Shown: positions 18,745 to 29,617, numbered from the stretch's first letter. The stretch is 51,447 nucleotides of DNA from Azospirillum isscasi (GCF_030849505.1 NZ_JAUJFI010000019.1:1-51447), one strand, 5' to 3'. The notes: a model not told the origin generated them from the letters alone. Translations and numbers: made by a program.

Positions 18745-18780
18745 AAAGAGGCCCGCCGGCATCCACCGGCGGGCCTCTTT
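18745..18780. terminator. Bidirectional terminator between convergent genes
   Basis: Perfect 15-bp stem (18745-18759 with 18766-18780), six-base loop. The stem begins AAAGAGG and ends CCTCTTT, so both strands carry a short U-run. It lies between the chemoreceptor (+) and the cytochrome gene (-), serving both. Confidence 0.85.
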
Positions 18781-18809
18781 CCTTGTCGGCGAACCGGAGC
18801 GGCGCCGGC

Positions 18810-19181
18810 TCAGCTGTTCTTCTTCAGGAACGCGATCAGGTCCTTGCGGGCCTGCTCGTTCTTCACGCCCACGAAAGCCATCTTGTTGGCGGGGACAGCG
18901 CCCTTCGGGTCGGTCAGGTACTTGTCCAGGTTCGCCTCGTCCCAGGTGAGCCCGGCGCCCTTCATCGCGTCGGAGTACTTGAAGCTCTCGACGGAGCCCG
19001 ACGGACGGCCGACGACGCCGTGCAGATTCGGGCCGACGCGGTTCGGACCGCCGGCTTCGATGGTGTGGCAGGCTTTGCACTGGACGAACACCTTCTCGCC
19101 CGCGTCGGCGTCCTGCGCCGAAGCGATGCCGGGAACGGCGACGAGCAGGCCAAAGGCCAGCATGGCAACATTACGCTTCAT
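18810..19181 (-). CDS. Periplasmic class I cytochrome c (c2/c550 type)
   Basis: 123 aa. The signal peptide (MKRNVAMLAFGLLVAVPGIASA) is cleaved after ASA. The haem c site is C35-K-A-C38-H39, and the distal axial ligand is probably M101 (NKMAF). Size, the GPNLHGVVGR motif and the closing helix (RKDLIAFLKK) match soluble cytochrome c2-like electron carriers between the bc1 complex and oxidases or reductases. The start at 19181 was chosen because it creates the signal peptide; the open frame extends to 19265 without support. It is transcribed alone. The upstream 19182-19473 contains the promoter region, with no motif I could assign. Confidence 0.92.
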   Translation of the reverse strand: MKRNVAMLAFGLLVAVPGIASAQDADAGEKVFVQCKACHTIEAGGPNRVGPNLHGVVGRPSGSVESFKYSDAMKGAGLTWDEANLDKYLTDPKGAVPANKMAFVGVKNEQARKDLIAFLKKNS

Positions 19182-19473
19182 TGCACAATCCTTGATTTGA
19201 CATGCAGCAGGAAAGGCATATTCACCCGAACCCAAAGACGCCCTGTGTCCGCCGCTTCCCTTCAAGCAATATTCATCGCTTCGGAAACCGGAGGACTCCG
19301 GTCCGTTGTTTCAGCCAGATCAGGACAAGCGGGTTGGGGGAACCAGCCGTCACTTCGGCTGGCGTTTTAATCCTCCAGACTTGGCACGCACAACAACGGG
19401 CAGGGCCGGGAGGTGCTGCCTGCGACAAAATGACCGCCCTTTTGTGAAAATTCTTCGGGATTAAAAGCCGCGA

Positions 19474-20760
19474 TCACTTCAAGCGGCAATGGACCAGCGT
19501 CGTTCCGGTCGTGTTGGCCTTGTCGATGTCGGCATCACGCAGGTCGGCGCCCGACAGGTTGCAGTTGGTCAGGTCGGCCCCGCTCAGCCGCGCGCCCCGC
19601 AGGTCGGCGCCGCGGATGTCGCTGTCGGCGAGCTGGGCGTTGCGCAGATTGGTCGGCCACATGCGCCCGGTGGACTGGCCGCTCGCCGACAGAAGCTCGA
19701 TGGAGCGCATCACCGCGTTGCGCATCATGGCACGGGACAGGTCACAGCCTTCGAAACTGGCTCCGGACAGCTCGGCGTTCTCGAAGCAGGTTTCCCGCAT
19801 GCGGCAGCCGGGGAACTGGACGATTTGCAGCTTGCTGTCCCGGAAGGTCGCCCGCGTGAAGTCGCAATTGCGGAAGATCGCCCCGCTCAGGTCGCAGCCG
19901 TCGAAATCGGTCCCGACGAAGGCGCCGTCCGACACGTCGAACCGCTTGCCCTGCTTGCCGCCGCTGTTGATCCACAGGACGTGGCCGTCCAGCCCTTCCC
20001 GGATTTCCGGCGGAAAGGCCGACTGGTCGCGGTGATAGATGGCCCCCGCCATCCGCGCCTCCGCCCAGTCGGCGGTGCCCATGGCGACGTTGCGCAGCTC
20101 CGCATCGCGCAGGTCGGCCCCCTGGAAGGTGGCCCCGGCAACGGCGGCGTTGTTCAGGATCGCCCCCTTCAGCTTCGCCATGCTGAAATCCGCGCCGCGC
20201 AGATCGGCCCCGCTGAGATTCGCGCCGAACAGGGCGGCGTTGCTGAAATCCGCTCCTTCCAGGCTGGCGCGGGTCAGGTTGGCCCCGGTCAGGTCGGCCT
20301 CGGTGAAGTTGGCGCCGACCAGGGCCGCTTCCCGCAGCGCCGCCTCCCGACGGGCCTTGCGCCGGTCCGTCCACAGGACGAGCTGGCCGGGGCGCAGGTC
20401 GGCCCGTTCGAACAGGGTGTTGCGCAGGCACGCCTTGGTGAAGTTGGCTCCGCGCATGTCGGCCCCGACCAGCGAGGCTTCCTGCAGATCGGCGGACACG
20501 AAGCTGGAACCGAACAGGTCGGCGCCGTCGAAGTTGCAGCGCCGCAGCACGCTGCGCCGGAAGTTCGCCCCGGTCAGGATGGCGTCCGACAGCACCAGAC
20601 CCGACAGGTCGAAGCCGGTCAGGTCCGCCGCCTTCATCTGAAGGCGCAGGCCATTCGGGCGTGCCGCCAGATAGAGCCGGTGAGCCCTGATGGCCTGCGC
20701 CAGATCCTCCAGGCTCGACTCCGCTCCATCGCCCGGCCCGTTTGTCGGGGCAACGCTCAT
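19474..20760 (-). CDS. Pentapeptide-repeat protein
   Basis: 428 aa, built mostly of A(D/N)LXX pentapeptide repeats that fold into a right-handed four-sided beta helix. There are three blocks: about 45-125 (AADLTGFDLSGLVLSDAILT), a second array about 150-240, and a third from about 290 to the end. Between the last two, about 245-290 is non-repeat, with IYHRDQSAFPPEIREGL, then DGHVLWINSGGKQGKRF. The start at 20760 has GGGGA five bases upstream; earlier in-frame ATGs have none. There is no signal peptide, so it is probably cytoplasmic. Some family members mimic DNA and protect gyrase, but nothing here proves that role. It is a lone gene facing a signalling operon. Confidence 0.87.
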   Translation of the reverse strand: MSVAPTNGPGDGAESSLEDLAQAIRAHRLYLAARPNGLRLQMKAADLTGFDLSGLVLSDAILTGANFRRSVLRRCNFDGADLFGSSFVSADLQEASLVGADMRGANFTKACLRNTLFERADLRPGQLVLWTDRRKARREAALREAALVGANFTEADLTGANLTRASLEGADFSNAALFGANLSGADLRGADFSMAKLKGAILNNAAVAGATFQGADLRDAELRNVAMGTADWAEARMAGAIYHRDQSAFPPEIREGLDGHVLWINSGGKQGKRFDVSDGAFVGTDFDGCDLSGAIFRNCDFTRATFRDSKLQIVQFPGCRMRETCFENAELSGASFEGCDLSRAMMRNAVMRSIELLSASGQSTGRMWPTNLRNAQLADSDIRGADLRGARLSGADLTNCNLSGADLRDADIDKANTTGTTLVHCRLK

Positions 20761-21200
20761 CCAGGTCCCCAGCGCCCATATGGTCGGCTCCACGTCCACT
20801 CCCGTGGCGCCTCGGTGGAGGATAGCAAGCATACGCGGGAAACTGTTTACAAAATTATTAAAGAATCGGCACTTTGTTACAGCTTCGTCACGAGGCCTCG
20901 TTGCACAACCCAATCCGCGCAGTACAAAAACGAGCATCTATCGTGAATACAACACTATTCCACATCAAAACTAAGGAATAGGCGCGCCGTCTTTCGGAGA
21001 GTGCGCGCTCTGTTGGGTATAACCTGTTGGAGGTATTTGACCTTTTCTCCCTTAATTGCCTCATCCCTCCGTGCTACTCGTGCCGGTCAGCCTCGCCGGA
21101 ATCCGACGCCTCCGCTCGGGTTCCGGCGGCGGGCCGGGCACGGCGCCTCACCGCCGCCGTCCGGGCGCCGCAGCCGGCAAAACGACATGAGGAAAAAGGG
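20761..21200. promoter_or_regulatory. Divergent intergenic region upstream of the pentapeptide and receiver genes
   Basis: 440 bp, AT-rich for this genome around 20830-21060. A TATAAC at 21018-21023 could be a -10 element for the receiver gene, but no matching -35 was found. No gene, tRNA or convincing dyad was seen. Confidence 0.3.
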
Positions 21201-21629
21201 ATGACCAACCCGATCAACAGGTCACCGCAGGCCGCGACGGAGGGGAATCCGCCCATCGCCGCTCCCGTCCGGGTCCTGGTCGTCGAGGACGAGACGATCG
21301 TCGCCATGTACCTGACCGACGTGCTGGAGGAGTTGGCCTATGAAGTCTGCGGCGTCGCGGCCAACGCCGCCGACGCGCTGACGATCGCGGAGCGGGAACG
21401 GCCGGCCCTGGCCCTCGTGGACATCGGTCTTGCCGGGCCGCAGGACGGAATCGAGACGGCGCGGGCGCTGCGCGAGCGCTTTGCCGTGGGAAGCATCTTC
21501 ATGTCCGGGGCCAGCGACCCCGTCCTTCTGGAACGCGCCCGCGCCGCCGCCCCCCACGGATTCATCCAGAAGCCGTATGACGAGCGCCAGTTGAAGAGTC
21601 TGCTGGACAGCGCCGCCCCGCGGCTTTAG
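21201..21629 (+). CDS. Single-domain response regulator (receiver only)
   Basis: 142 aa. A CheY-like receiver with no output domain: acidic pair E-D in VLVVEDET (about 29-36), phospho-acceptor D74 in LVDIGL, and conserved lysine K124 in QKPYD. A 24-residue N-terminal extension precedes the fold. The start at 21201 has GAGGAAAAAGGG just upstream. It lies 130 bp before a giant hybrid kinase on the same strand, so it probably relays phosphate to or from that kinase. Output must be through protein contacts; the partner is unknown. Confidence 0.88.
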   Translation: MTNPINRSPQAATEGNPPIAAPVRVLVVEDETIVAMYLTDVLEELAYEVCGVAANAADALTIAERERPALALVDIGLAGPQDGIETARALRERFAVGSIFMSGASDPVLLERARAAAPHGFIQKPYDERQLKSLLDSAAPRL

Positions 21630-21759
21630 CCGCCGCCCCGCCCGGGCCACCGTTTTGTGGCTGCGCCGCTCCGGTGCGCGGCCATGCCGGCGTTCCCCCC
21701 ATCGGGCGCATGGGACGCCGGAACCGCAGAGTTGGGATTCTCTCAGGGACCATCGCGTC

Positions 21760-24700
21760 ATGACGATGACGGACGCTCACGACCGGCTTTCCCCGCAGCT
21801 TCTCCTGCGCGCGCTCCGCCAGCTCCGGAAGGGCGACTTCTCCGTGCGCCTGCCGCTGGACCTGGACGGGCTGGACGGCGAGATCGCCGCCGCCTTCAAC
21901 GACGTGGTGGAGATGAACGAGACCCTGGCCGACGAGATCGGGCGGACCAGCGTCGCCATCGGGAAGGAGGGCCGGATCGCCCAGCGCGTCCGCCTGCCCA
22001 CGGCGTCGGGCCGCTGGGGCGACTGCGTGGACAGCGTCAACGCCATGGCCGCCGACCTGACCCGGCCGACCCTGGAAATGGCCCGCGTCATCGGCGCGGT
22101 CGCCAAGGGCGACCTGTCCCAATCCATCCCGCTGGAAATCGACGGGCACCCGCTCCAGGGCGAATTCCTGCGCACCGCCCGGACGGTCAACCGGATGGTC
22201 GAGCAGCTCGTCACCGTGACGGCGGAGCTGACCCGCGTGGCCCGCGAGGTCGGCATCGAAGGCAAGCTGGGCGAGCAAGCCCAGGTGAAGGACGTGGCCG
22301 GGACCTGGAAGGATCTCACCGACAACGTCAATTTGATGGCCGCCAACCTGACGGCCCAGGTCCGCAACATCGCCGACGTGACCACCGCCGTGGCGAAGGG
22401 CGACCTGTCGCGCAAGATCACCGTGGACGTGAAGGGCGAGATCCGCGAGCTGAAGGACACCATCAACACCATGGTGGACCAGCTCAACAGCTTCGCCAGC
22501 GAGGTCACCCGCGTGGCGCGCGAGGTCGGCAGCGAGGGCAAGCTGGGCGGGCAGGCCCAGGTGAAGGGCGTCGCCGGCACCTGGAAGGACCTCACCGACA
22601 ACGTCAACCTGCTGACCGGAAACCTGACCAATCAGGTGCGCAACATTGCCGACGTGACCACCGCCGTGGCGAACGGCGACCTGTCGCGCAAGATCACCGT
22701 GGACGTGAAGGGCGAGATCCGCGAGCTGAAGGACACCATCAACACCATGGTGGACCAGCTCAACAGCTTCGCCTCGGAAGTCACCCGCGTGGCACGCGAG
22801 GTCGGCACCGAAGGCAAGCTGGGCGGGCAGGCCCAGGTGAAGGGCGTCGCCGGCACCTGGAAGGATCTCACCGACAACGTCAACGCGATGGCGACCAACC
22901 TGACCAGCCAGGTGCGCAACATCGCGGAGGTCACCACCGCCGTGGCGAAGGGCGACCTGTCGCGCAAGATCACCGTGGACGTGCGGGGCGAGATTTTGGA
23001 GCTGAAGGACACCATCAACACCATGGTGGACCAGCTCAACAGCTTCGCGTCGGAAGTCACCCGCGTGGCGCGCGAGGTCGGCAGCGAGGGCAAGCTGGGC
23101 GGGCAGGCCCAGGTGAAGGGCGTCGCCGGCACTTGGAAGGACCTCACCGACAACGTCAACCTGCTGACCGGCAACCTGACCAATCAGGTGCGCAACATCG
23201 CCGACGTGACCACCGCCGTCGCCAACGGCGACCTGTCGCGCAAGATCACCGTGGACGTGAAGGGCGAGATCCTGGAGTTGAAGGACACCATCAACACCAT
23301 GGTGGACCAGCTCAACAGCTTCGCCAGCGAGGTCACCCGCGTGGCCCGCGAGGTCGGCACCGAAGGCAAGCTCGGCGGGCAGGCCCAGGTGAAGGGCGTC
23401 GCCGGCACCTGGAAGGATCTCACCGACAACGTGAACATGATGGCCGCCAACCTGACCGGTCAGGTGCGCGGCATCGCGGAGGTCGTCACGGCGGTCGCCG
23501 AGGGCAACCTGAAGCGCAAGCTGACCGTGGCCGCGCGGGGCGAGATCGCGGCGCTGGCCGACACCATCAACGGCGTCATCGAGACGCTGGCCATCTTCGC
23601 CGATCAGGTCACCAACGTGGCGCGCGAGGTCGGCATCGAAGGCAAGCTGGGCGGACAGGCCAAGGTGCCCGGCGCCACCGGCGTCTGGGGCGACCTGACC
23701 GACAACGTGAACCAGCTCGCCGCCAACCTGACCACCCAGGTCCGCGCCATCGCCGAGGTGGCGACCGCCGTGACCAAGGGCGACCTCACCCGCTCCATCG
23801 CGGTGGAGGCGTCGGGCGAGGTGGCCGCCCTGAAGGACAACATCAACGAGATGATCCGCAACCTGCGCGACACGACGCAGAAGAACGCGGAGCAGGACTG
23901 GCTGAAGACCAACATCGCCAAATTCACCCGCATGCTTCAGGGCGAACGCGATCTGGTCACCGTCTCCAACATGATCCTGTCGGAAATAGCCCCCCTGGTG
24001 AACGCCCAGCACGGCGTCTTCTACGTCACCACCCGCGACGGCGACGAGCCGGTCCTCGATCTGGCCGCCAGCTACGCCCTGAGGGAGCGCAACGGGCTGG
24101 GCACCCGCTTCGCGCTGAAGCAGGGGCTGGTCGGCCAGTGCGCCCACGAGAAGAAGCCGATCCTGCTGACCAACGTGCCCAGGGATTACGTGCGCATCAG
24201 CTCCGGCCTGGGCGAGGCGCCGCCGCTGAACATCATCGTCCTGCCGGTCCTGTTCGAGAACGAGGTGAACGCCGTGCTGGAACTGGCCTCCTTCGGCCAT
24301 TTCAGCGAGACGCACCGCTCCTTCCTGGAGCAGTTGACCGAAAGCATCGGCATCGTCCTGAACACCATCGCCACCAACATGCGGACCGAAGGGCTGCTGA
24401 AGCAGTCGCAGCGCCTGACCGCCGAGTTGCAGAGCCAGCAGCAGGAGCTGACGACCACCAACGAGCGGCTGGAGCAGCAGGCCGCCTCCCTCCGCCAGTC
24501 GGAAGAGCTTCTGATGGCCCAACAGGAGAAGCTGCGCCAGACCAACGAGGCGCTGGAGGAAAAGGCGGAACAGCTTTCCCTCACCTCCAAATACAAGTCG
24601 CAGTTCCTGGCGAACATGAGCCACGAGCTGCGCACCCCGCTGAACAGCCTGCTGATCCTGTCGAAACTGCTGTCCGACAACGGCGACCGCAACCTGACCG

Positions 24701-26679
24701 CCCGGCAGGTGGAGTTCGCCCGCACCATCCACGCCGCCGGGTCCGACCTGCTGAACCTGATCAACGACATCCTGGACCTGTCGAAGATCGAATCCGGCAC
24801 GGTCACCCTGGAGATCGGCGCGGTGGTTCTGGACGACCTGCGCGGCCATGTGGAGCGCACCTTCGCCCAACTGGCCGAGGAGAAGGGGCTGCGCTTCGAC
24901 ATCGACATGGCCCCCACCCTGCCCGCGGCCATCCAGACCGACCAGAAGCGGCTGGAGCAGGTGCTGAACAACCTGCTGTCCAACGCCTTCAAATTCACCG
25001 AAACCGGCGGCGTCACCTTCCGGATGGAGCCGGTCCGCGAGGGCTGGAGCGCCGCCCACCCCGTGCTGAACGCGGCGGACGGGGTGCTGGCCTTCACCGT
25101 CACCGACACCGGCATCGGCATCCCCGAGAACAAGCAGCGCATCATCTTCGAGGCGTTCCAGCAGGCCGATGGCACCACCAGCCGCAAATACGGCGGCACC
25201 GGGCTCGGCCTGTCGATCAGCCGGGAGATCGCCCGCCTGCTGGGCGGCGAGATCCGCGTGCAGAGCGAATCCGGGGCCGGCAGCACCTTCACGCTCTACG
25301 TGCCGATGGACTTCGACATCGCCCGCCCCGGCGACCCGGCGCCCAAGGCCACCCCCGCCGCGGCCACGCCGACGCGCCCCATCGTGGTGCCGGGGCCGGA
25401 GGAAGGGCTGGCGCTGCCGCAGAATCAATCCGTCGCCGACGACCGCGAGCGCATCCGGCCCGGCGACCCGGTGGTGCTGATCGTGGAGGACGACGTGAAG
25501 TTCGCCTCCATCCTGGTCGATCTGGCGCGGGAGAAGGGCTTCAAGGCCATTCTGTCCCACGCCGGCAGCCCGGCCATGCCGATGGCGCGCAAATACCGTC
25601 CCGACGCGGTGATGCTGGACATCGGCCTGCCCGATCTCGACGGCTGGGCGCTGCTCGACCTGCTGAAGCGCGACCCGCACACCCGCCACATCCCGGTCCA
25701 CGTCATTTCCGCCAAGGAGGAGCGGCGCCGCGGCCTCGCCATGGGCGCCTTCGACTACACGGAGAAGCCGGCGGACCGCGAGGCGATCTTCGCCGCCCTC
25801 GCCAAGGTCAAGGGCTTCGTGGAGCGGCACCAGCGCCGGCTGCTGATCGTGGAAAAGGTTCCCGATCCGGGAACCGGCGGCATCGCCGGCCTGATCGACA
25901 CCGACAAGGGGGGGGACGACATCGAAACACGCACCGTCACCTCCGCCGAAGCCGCCCGCGCCGTCCTGGCACGGGAGCGGTTCGACTGCATGGTGCTGGA
26001 CCTGACCATTCCCCAGCCCGCCGATTTCGAGCTGATCGACAGCCTGCGCACCCGCGACGCCACCGCCTGGATGCCGGTCGTCGCCTATGTCAGCGAGGGC
26101 ATCGCGCCGGAGGACGAGGCGCGGCTGCGCCGGCTGGCCGAGACGGTGGTGCTGCGCAGCGTGCGCTCCCCGGACTCGCTGCTGGACGAGACGGCACTGT
26201 TCCTGCACCGGGCGGTGGACCGGCTCCCCGACGACAAGCGCAGCGCGCTCGACCAGATCCGCCAGCGCGACCCGGTGCTGGCGGGGCGCAAGGTGCTGAT
26301 CGTGGACGACGACTTCCGCAACATCTTCTCGCTCGCCAGCGTTCTGGAGGCGCACGACATGACGGTGCTGCACGCCGAAAGCGGACCGGAGGGCCTCGAC
26401 CTGCTGAAGGCGCACCCCGACCTGGACGTGGCGCTGGTGGACATCATGATGCCGCTGATGGACGGTTACCAGACCATCCGGGAGATCCGCGCGACCGGGG
26501 CCGGGCGCGGCCTGCCGGTGATCGCCGTCACGGCCAAGGCGATGAAGGGCGACCGCGAGAAATGCATCGAGGCGGGGGCCACCGACTATCTCGCCAAGCC
26601 GGTGGACATCGACCATCTGCTGTCCCTGCTGCGGGTCTGGGCGGGCCGCCGGCAGGACGCCGGCCCTGGACGGGCGTGA
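21760..26679 (+). CDS. Poly-HAMP hybrid histidine kinase (HAMP array-GAF-HisKA-HATPase-REC3)
   Basis: 1639 aa, no membrane segment, so cytoplasmic. Domains: HAMP-like N-terminus (1-155); array of six 92-residue HAMP-pair repeats (156-707); GAF (about 725-880); coiled coil (about 885-945); HisKA with H955 in [10 protein letters not shown]; HATPase (about 1060-1185, N-box [15 protein letters not shown]); REC1 (D1287); a degenerate REC2 (D1414, but the acidic pair and lysine are lost); REC3 (D1561). The 92-residue HAMP repeats recall fungal group III kinases (Nik1/Os-1), which respond to osmotic stress; the signal here is unknown. The start at 21760 is chosen as the first ATG near CAGGGAC; ATG 21766 is an alternative. 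It probably forms an operon with the next kinase (10 bp gap). Confidence 0.9.
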   Translation: MTMTDAHDRLSPQLLLRALRQLRKGDFSVRLPLDLDGLDGEIAAAFNDVVEMNETLADEIGRTSVAIGKEGRIAQRVRLPTASGRWGDCVDSVNAMAADLTRPTLEMARVIGAVAKGDLSQSIPLEIDGHPLQGEFLRTARTVNRMVEQLVTVTAELTRVAREVGIEGKLGEQAQVKDVAGTWKDLTDNVNLMAANLTAQVRNIADVTTAVAKGDLSRKITVDVKGEIRELKDTINTMVDQLNSFASEVTRVAREVGSEGKLGGQAQVKGVAGTWKDLTDNVNLLTGNLTNQVRNIADVTTAVANGDLSRKITVDVKGEIRELKDTINTMVDQLNSFASEVTRVAREVGTEGKLGGQAQVKGVAGTWKDLTDNVNAMATNLTSQVRNIAEVTTAVAKGDLSRKITVDVRGEILELKDTINTMVDQLNSFASEVTRVAREVGSEGKLGGQAQVKGVAGTWKDLTDNVNLLTGNLTNQVRNIADVTTAVANGDLSRKITVDVKGEILELKDTINTMVDQLNSFASEVTRVAREVGTEGKLGGQAQVKGVAGTWKDLTDNVNMMAANLTGQVRGIAEVVTAVAEGNLKRKLTVAARGEIAALADTINGVIETLAIFADQVTNVAREVGIEGKLGGQAKVPGATGVWGDLTDNVNQLAANLTTQVRAIAEVATAVTKGDLTRSIAVEASGEVAALKDNINEMIRNLRDTTQKNAEQDWLKTNIAKFTRMLQGERDLVTVSNMILSEIAPLVNAQHGVFYVTTRDGDEPVLDLAASYALRERNGLGTRFALKQGLVGQCAHEKKPILLTNVPRDYVRISSGLGEAPPLNIIVLPVLFENEVNAVLELASFGHFSETHRSFLEQLTESIGIVLNTIATNMRTEGLLKQSQRLTAELQSQQQELTTTNERLEQQAASLRQSEELLMAQQEKLRQTNEALEEKAEQLSLTSKYKSQFLANMSHELRTPLNSLLILSKLLSDNGDRNLTARQVEFARTIHAAGSDLLNLINDILDLSKIESGTVTLEIGAVVLDDLRGHVERTFAQLAEEKGLRFDIDMAPTLPAAIQTDQKRLEQVLNNLLSNAFKFTETGGVTFRMEPVREGWSAAHPVLNAADGVLAFTVTDTGIGIPENKQRIIFEAFQQADGTTSRKYGGTGLGLSISREIARLLGGEIRVQSESGAGSTFTLYVPMDFDIARPGDPAPKATPAAATPTRPIVVPGPEEGLALPQNQSVADDRERIRPGDPVVLIVEDDVKFASILVDLAREKGFKAILSHAGSPAMPMARKYRPDAVMLDIGLPDLDGWALLDLLKRDPHTRHIPVHVISAKEERRRGLAMGAFDYTEKPADREAIFAALAKVKGFVERHQRRLLIVEKVPDPGTGGIAGLIDTDKGGDDIETRTVTSAEAARAVLARERFDCMVLDLTIPQPADFELIDSLRTRDATAWMPVVAYVSEGIAPEDEARLRRLAETVVLRSVRSPDSLLDETALFLHRAVDRLPDDKRSALDQIRQRDPVLAGRKVLIVDDDFRNIFSLASVLEAHDMTVLHAESGPEGLDLLKAHPDLDVALVDIMMPLMDGYQTIREIRATGAGRGLPVIAVTAKAMKGDREKCIEAGATDYLAKPVDIDHLLSLLRVWAGRRQDAGPGRA
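22225..23880 (+). repeat. Six tandem 276-bp repeats encoding the HAMP array
   Basis: Units begin at 22225, 22501, 22777, 23053, 23329 and 23605, exactly 276 bp (92 codons) apart. The inner four are nearly identical in DNA; units 2 and 4 differ at roughly a dozen positions. The outer two are more diverged (for example [13 protein letters not shown] in unit 6 instead of [13 protein letters not shown]). Confidence 0.95.
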
Positions 26680-26689
26680 GGAGAGGCCG

Positions 26690-28789
26690 ATGCCCCACAC
26701 CCAACCCCCGAGCTTCGCCGACATCGAGGGCGCCGCCCTGCCCCTGCCGGAGGTCCGCGTGCTGGTCGTCGACGACGATCCGCGGAACCTGCTGGCGATG
26801 CGGGAGACACTGGCCGACCTCGACGCCACGGTGATCCTGGCCCGCTCCGGCGAGGAGGCGCTGAAGCGCGTGCTCGACCAGGACTTCGCGGCGATCCTGA
26901 TGGACGTCCACATGCCGGGGATGGACGGCTACGAGACGGCGGAGCTGATCCGCAACCGCCGCAAGTCGCGGCACATCCCCATCCTGTTCCTGACCGCCAT
27001 CAACAAGGACGAGATGCACATCTTCCGCGGCTATTCCGCGGGGGCGGTGGACTACATGTTCAAGCCGGTGGACCCGGTGATCCTGCGCAGCAAGGTCACC
27101 GTCTTCGTCGAGCTGTACCGCAAGACGGAGGAGGTGAAGCGCCAGGCCGTCCTGCGCGAGCGGCTGCTGGCGGAGAATTTCCGGGTGCGGACGGAGAAGA
27201 TGGAGGCCGAACAGGCGCTCCGCCGGTCGGAGGAGCGGCAGGCGCTGATCGCCCGCTCGCTGCCGATCCTGCTCTACACCGCCGGGCCGGAGCGCGGCGC
27301 TCCCTTCCGCTACGTCACGGAGAATGTGGAGGCGCTGTTCGGCTTCCCCGCCGAGCGCTTCCTGACCGACGGCGGTTTTTGGGAATCGCGCCTGCATCCG
27401 GAGGACCGCGACCGCGCCGCCGCCCAGTTCGCGGCGATGCGGCAGGGCGGCGTGTCCACCGTCGAATACCGCTGGCGCGCCGCCGACGGGCAGTACCGCA
27501 CGCTTCTGGAGCAGGCCATGCTGTTGCGGGGAGAGGACGGCGCCCCGCCGGAACTCTGCGGCACCATCCTGGACGTCACCGACACGCGGGAGCTTCAGCA
27601 GCAGCTCGCCCATGTGCAGAAGATGGAGACCATCGGCCAGTTGACCGGCGGCATCGCCCACGACTTCAACAACATGCTGACTGTGGTCATCGGCAGCCTG
27701 GAACGGCTGGGCCGCATGGCCATCGACGACCCCAAGGCGGCCCGGCGGGTGGAGATGGCCCTTCAGGCGTCGCTGCGCTGCTCCGACCTGACGCGGCGGC
27801 TGCTCGCCTTCGCGCGGCGCCAGCAGCTCCACCCCGAAAGCGTGGACATGGACGCGCTGGTCCGCAACATGGGCGAGCTGATGGAGCGCACGCTCGGCTC
27901 CGCGATCGCCGTCGAGATCGACAGCGCGCCGTCCCTGTGCCCGGCGCTGGTGGACCGGACGCAGGCGGAATCGGCTCTTCTGAACCTCGTCATCAACGCA
28001 CGCGACGCCATGCCGGCGGGCGGGCGGCTGACCATCGCCACGGCGATGGCGGAGGCCGAAGAGGCCGGCACGGAACTGCGCCCCGGACAGTATGTGCGGA
28101 TGACCGTGGCCGACACCGGCTGCGGCATGCCGCCGGAGATCCTCGCCCGCGCCTTCGAACCCTTCTTCACCACCAAGGAGATCGGCAAGGGCACCGGCCT
28201 GGGGCTCAGCATGATCCATGGGTTCGTGAAGCAGTCGGGCGGCCTGATCCGGGTGGAGAGCGAACCGGGACGCGGCACCTCCTTCCATCTCTACCTCCCC
28301 TGCGCGCCGGAGGCGCTGCGCAAGGCGACGCCCCCGGAGGACACCGCGGAGGCCGGTCCGCCGCCCGGCCAGGGCGAGGTGGTTCTGGTGGTGGACGACG
28401 ACCGCGACGTGCGCCATGTCGCCGTGCTGATCCTTCAGGACCTCGGCTACACCGTAGTCCAGGCGGAGAACGGGCCGGAGGCGCTGGCCGTGCTGGCCGG
28501 AGAGCCGCGGGTGGACCTGCTGTTCACCGACGTGGTGATGCCTGGCGGCATGAACGGGCTGGAGCTGGCGCGGGAGGCGCAGCGGCGCCATCCCGCCCTG
28601 AAGACGCTCTACGCCTCCGGTTACGCCCATGGGGTGGCGGGCGGCCTGACCGACGAAGGTCCGGGCGCGGAGTTCCTCATCAAGCCCTACCGCGACCGCG
28701 ACCTCGCCCGTGCGGTCCGCAAGGCGCTGGGCGGTGCCGTGGCGGAGGCCCCTCCGGAGGTGAGGAGCCCGGAGGTGAAGAGCGCCTGA
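26690..28789 (+). CDS. Hybrid histidine kinase REC-PAS-HisKA-HATPase-REC
   Basis: 699 aa, soluble. N-terminal receiver (about 20-140, D72 in LMDVHMPG, lysine in FKPVD), coiled linker, PAS (about 185-305), HisKA of the HDFNN type (H324), HATPase (about 430-550, with DTGCGMP and GTGLGLSM) and a C-terminal receiver (about 570-685, D614 in FTDVVMPGG). The HAHDFNN-type dimerisation helix is common in kinases that pass phosphate to their own C-terminal receiver. GAGGAGAGG precedes the ATG, which lies 10 bp after the poly-HAMP kinase stop. The two kinases and the upstream receiver form a multistep phosphorelay without a visible DNA-binding output. Confidence 0.9.
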   Translation: MPHTQPPSFADIEGAALPLPEVRVLVVDDDPRNLLAMRETLADLDATVILARSGEEALKRVLDQDFAAILMDVHMPGMDGYETAELIRNRRKSRHIPILFLTAINKDEMHIFRGYSAGAVDYMFKPVDPVILRSKVTVFVELYRKTEEVKRQAVLRERLLAENFRVRTEKMEAEQALRRSEERQALIARSLPILLYTAGPERGAPFRYVTENVEALFGFPAERFLTDGGFWESRLHPEDRDRAAAQFAAMRQGGVSTVEYRWRAADGQYRTLLEQAMLLRGEDGAPPELCGTILDVTDTRELQQQLAHVQKMETIGQLTGGIAHDFNNMLTVVIGSLERLGRMAIDDPKAARRVEMALQASLRCSDLTRRLLAFARRQQLHPESVDMDALVRNMGELMERTLGSAIAVEIDSAPSLCPALVDRTQAESALLNLVINARDAMPAGGRLTIATAMAEAEEAGTELRPGQYVRMTVADTGCGMPPEILARAFEPFFTTKEIGKGTGLGLSMIHGFVKQSGGLIRVESEPGRGTSFHLYLPCAPEALRKATPPEDTAEAGPPPGQGEVVLVVDDDRDVRHVAVLILQDLGYTVVQAENGPEALAVLAGEPRVDLLFTDVVMPGGMNGLELAREAQRRHPALKTLYASGYAHGVAGGLTDEGPGAEFLIKPYRDRDLARAVRKALGGAVAEAPPEVRSPEVKSA

Positions 28790-28822
28790 CCGCCCCCATG
28801 GCCCGCCTTCACGAGCCGGCCT

Positions 28823-29617
28823 TCACGAGCCGGCCTTGACCCCCACCGTGTGAACCAGCACCGACATCGCGTCGGTCGGCACCTCCACCGTCACGGGAAC
28901 GACGCGCCCGCTCTCCGGCGCGCGGGCGAACCAGACGGTCGCCTTGCGCTCCACCCCTTCGGCGAAGAAGCGATCGGGATCGCGGTCGCCCTGGAAGCCC
29001 GCCACCGGGCGGATGGTGACCGCGCAGACCTCCGCCGTGCCCGTGGCGATGCGGTAGCGCGACGACGGCAGCTCCCCCTTGCCCTGCGGCGTCATGACGA
29101 TGTCGTAGCGGCGGCGCCCGTCATAGACGGGATAGCGTCCGCCGCAGCCGCCCGCCCGGCTGGCGGTCAGGATCACCGCCGCCCCGGCGCTCAGGGGGTC
29201 GATGCTGCCGCGGCGGCTGTCCGGCGGGACCCGCGCCGCCTTGTCGGGGCTGATCGGCGGGTCGGCCGTGACCTCCACCCCATCGGGGCCGTAGGACAGG
29301 GCCATGACGTCCAGCTTGCGGCGCAGCCGGCGCTCGCCGCGGAAACGGTCCGGCTGGGCGGCGCCCGCCTCCAACCGTCCGGCGGCCTCGGCCCGGTAGC
29401 GGAAGTTGGTGAAGAGGCCGAGCCAGGGCACCGCCTCCGCCTCCAGCTCCGCACGGTAGCGGCTGGCCGTGCCCTCCGCCTCCTCCGTCAGCACGACGCT
29501 GCCGCGCGCCAGCGAGACGCCGCCGCCGTAGGCGGCGAAATCCAGCTCCAGCGTCGCGCCGCGGCCCGCCGCCGGCAGCAGGCACAGCAGGCCGGCGGCC
29601 AGCGGAGTCAGCTTCAC
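28823..29617 (-). CDS. DUF3108 domain-containing exported protein
   Basis: 264 aa starting at a GTG (29617), chosen because GAGG lies 8 bp upstream and because it yields a signal peptide (VKLTPLAAGLLCLLPAAGRG, cleavage near GRGA). The mature protein is beta-rich with features of DUF3108: an early YGGGVSLARG, a tyrosine/arginine strand FTNFRYRAEAAG, and the central VPPDSRRGSIDPLSA, resembling the P...G.lDPls motif of this family. Probably periplasmic; function unknown. The last residues overlap a 14-bp tandem repeat (28807-28834). It lies 10 bp after the GNAT gene and is likely cotranscribed with it. Confidence 0.75.
   Translation of the reverse strand: MKLTPLAAGLLCLLPAAGRGATLELDFAAYGGGVSLARGSVVLTEEAEGTASRYRAELEAEAVPWLGLFTNFRYRAEAAGRLEAGAAQPDRFRGERRLRRKLDVMALSYGPDGVEVTADPPISPDKAARVPPDSRRGSIDPLSAGAAVILTASRAGGCGGRYPVYDGRRRYDIVMTPQGKGELPSSRYRIATGTAEVCAVTIRPVAGFQGDRDPDRFFAEGVERKATVWFARAPESGRVVPVTVEVPTDAMSVLVHTVGVKAGS

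Noticed and set aside
19186..19205. TTGAT half-site before the cytochrome c gene as an FNR box
   Set aside because: The second half-site is missing and the position overlaps the likely ribosome-binding region.
22225..23880. Regular spaced repeats that might suggest a CRISPR array
   Set aside because: The unit is 276 bp, fully coding and in frame, without spacers; it encodes HAMP domains.
21562..26913. A 1783-codon minus-strand open frame with repeated sequence
   Set aside because: The repeats are simply the antisense of the HAMP array; no family signature and no ribosome site.
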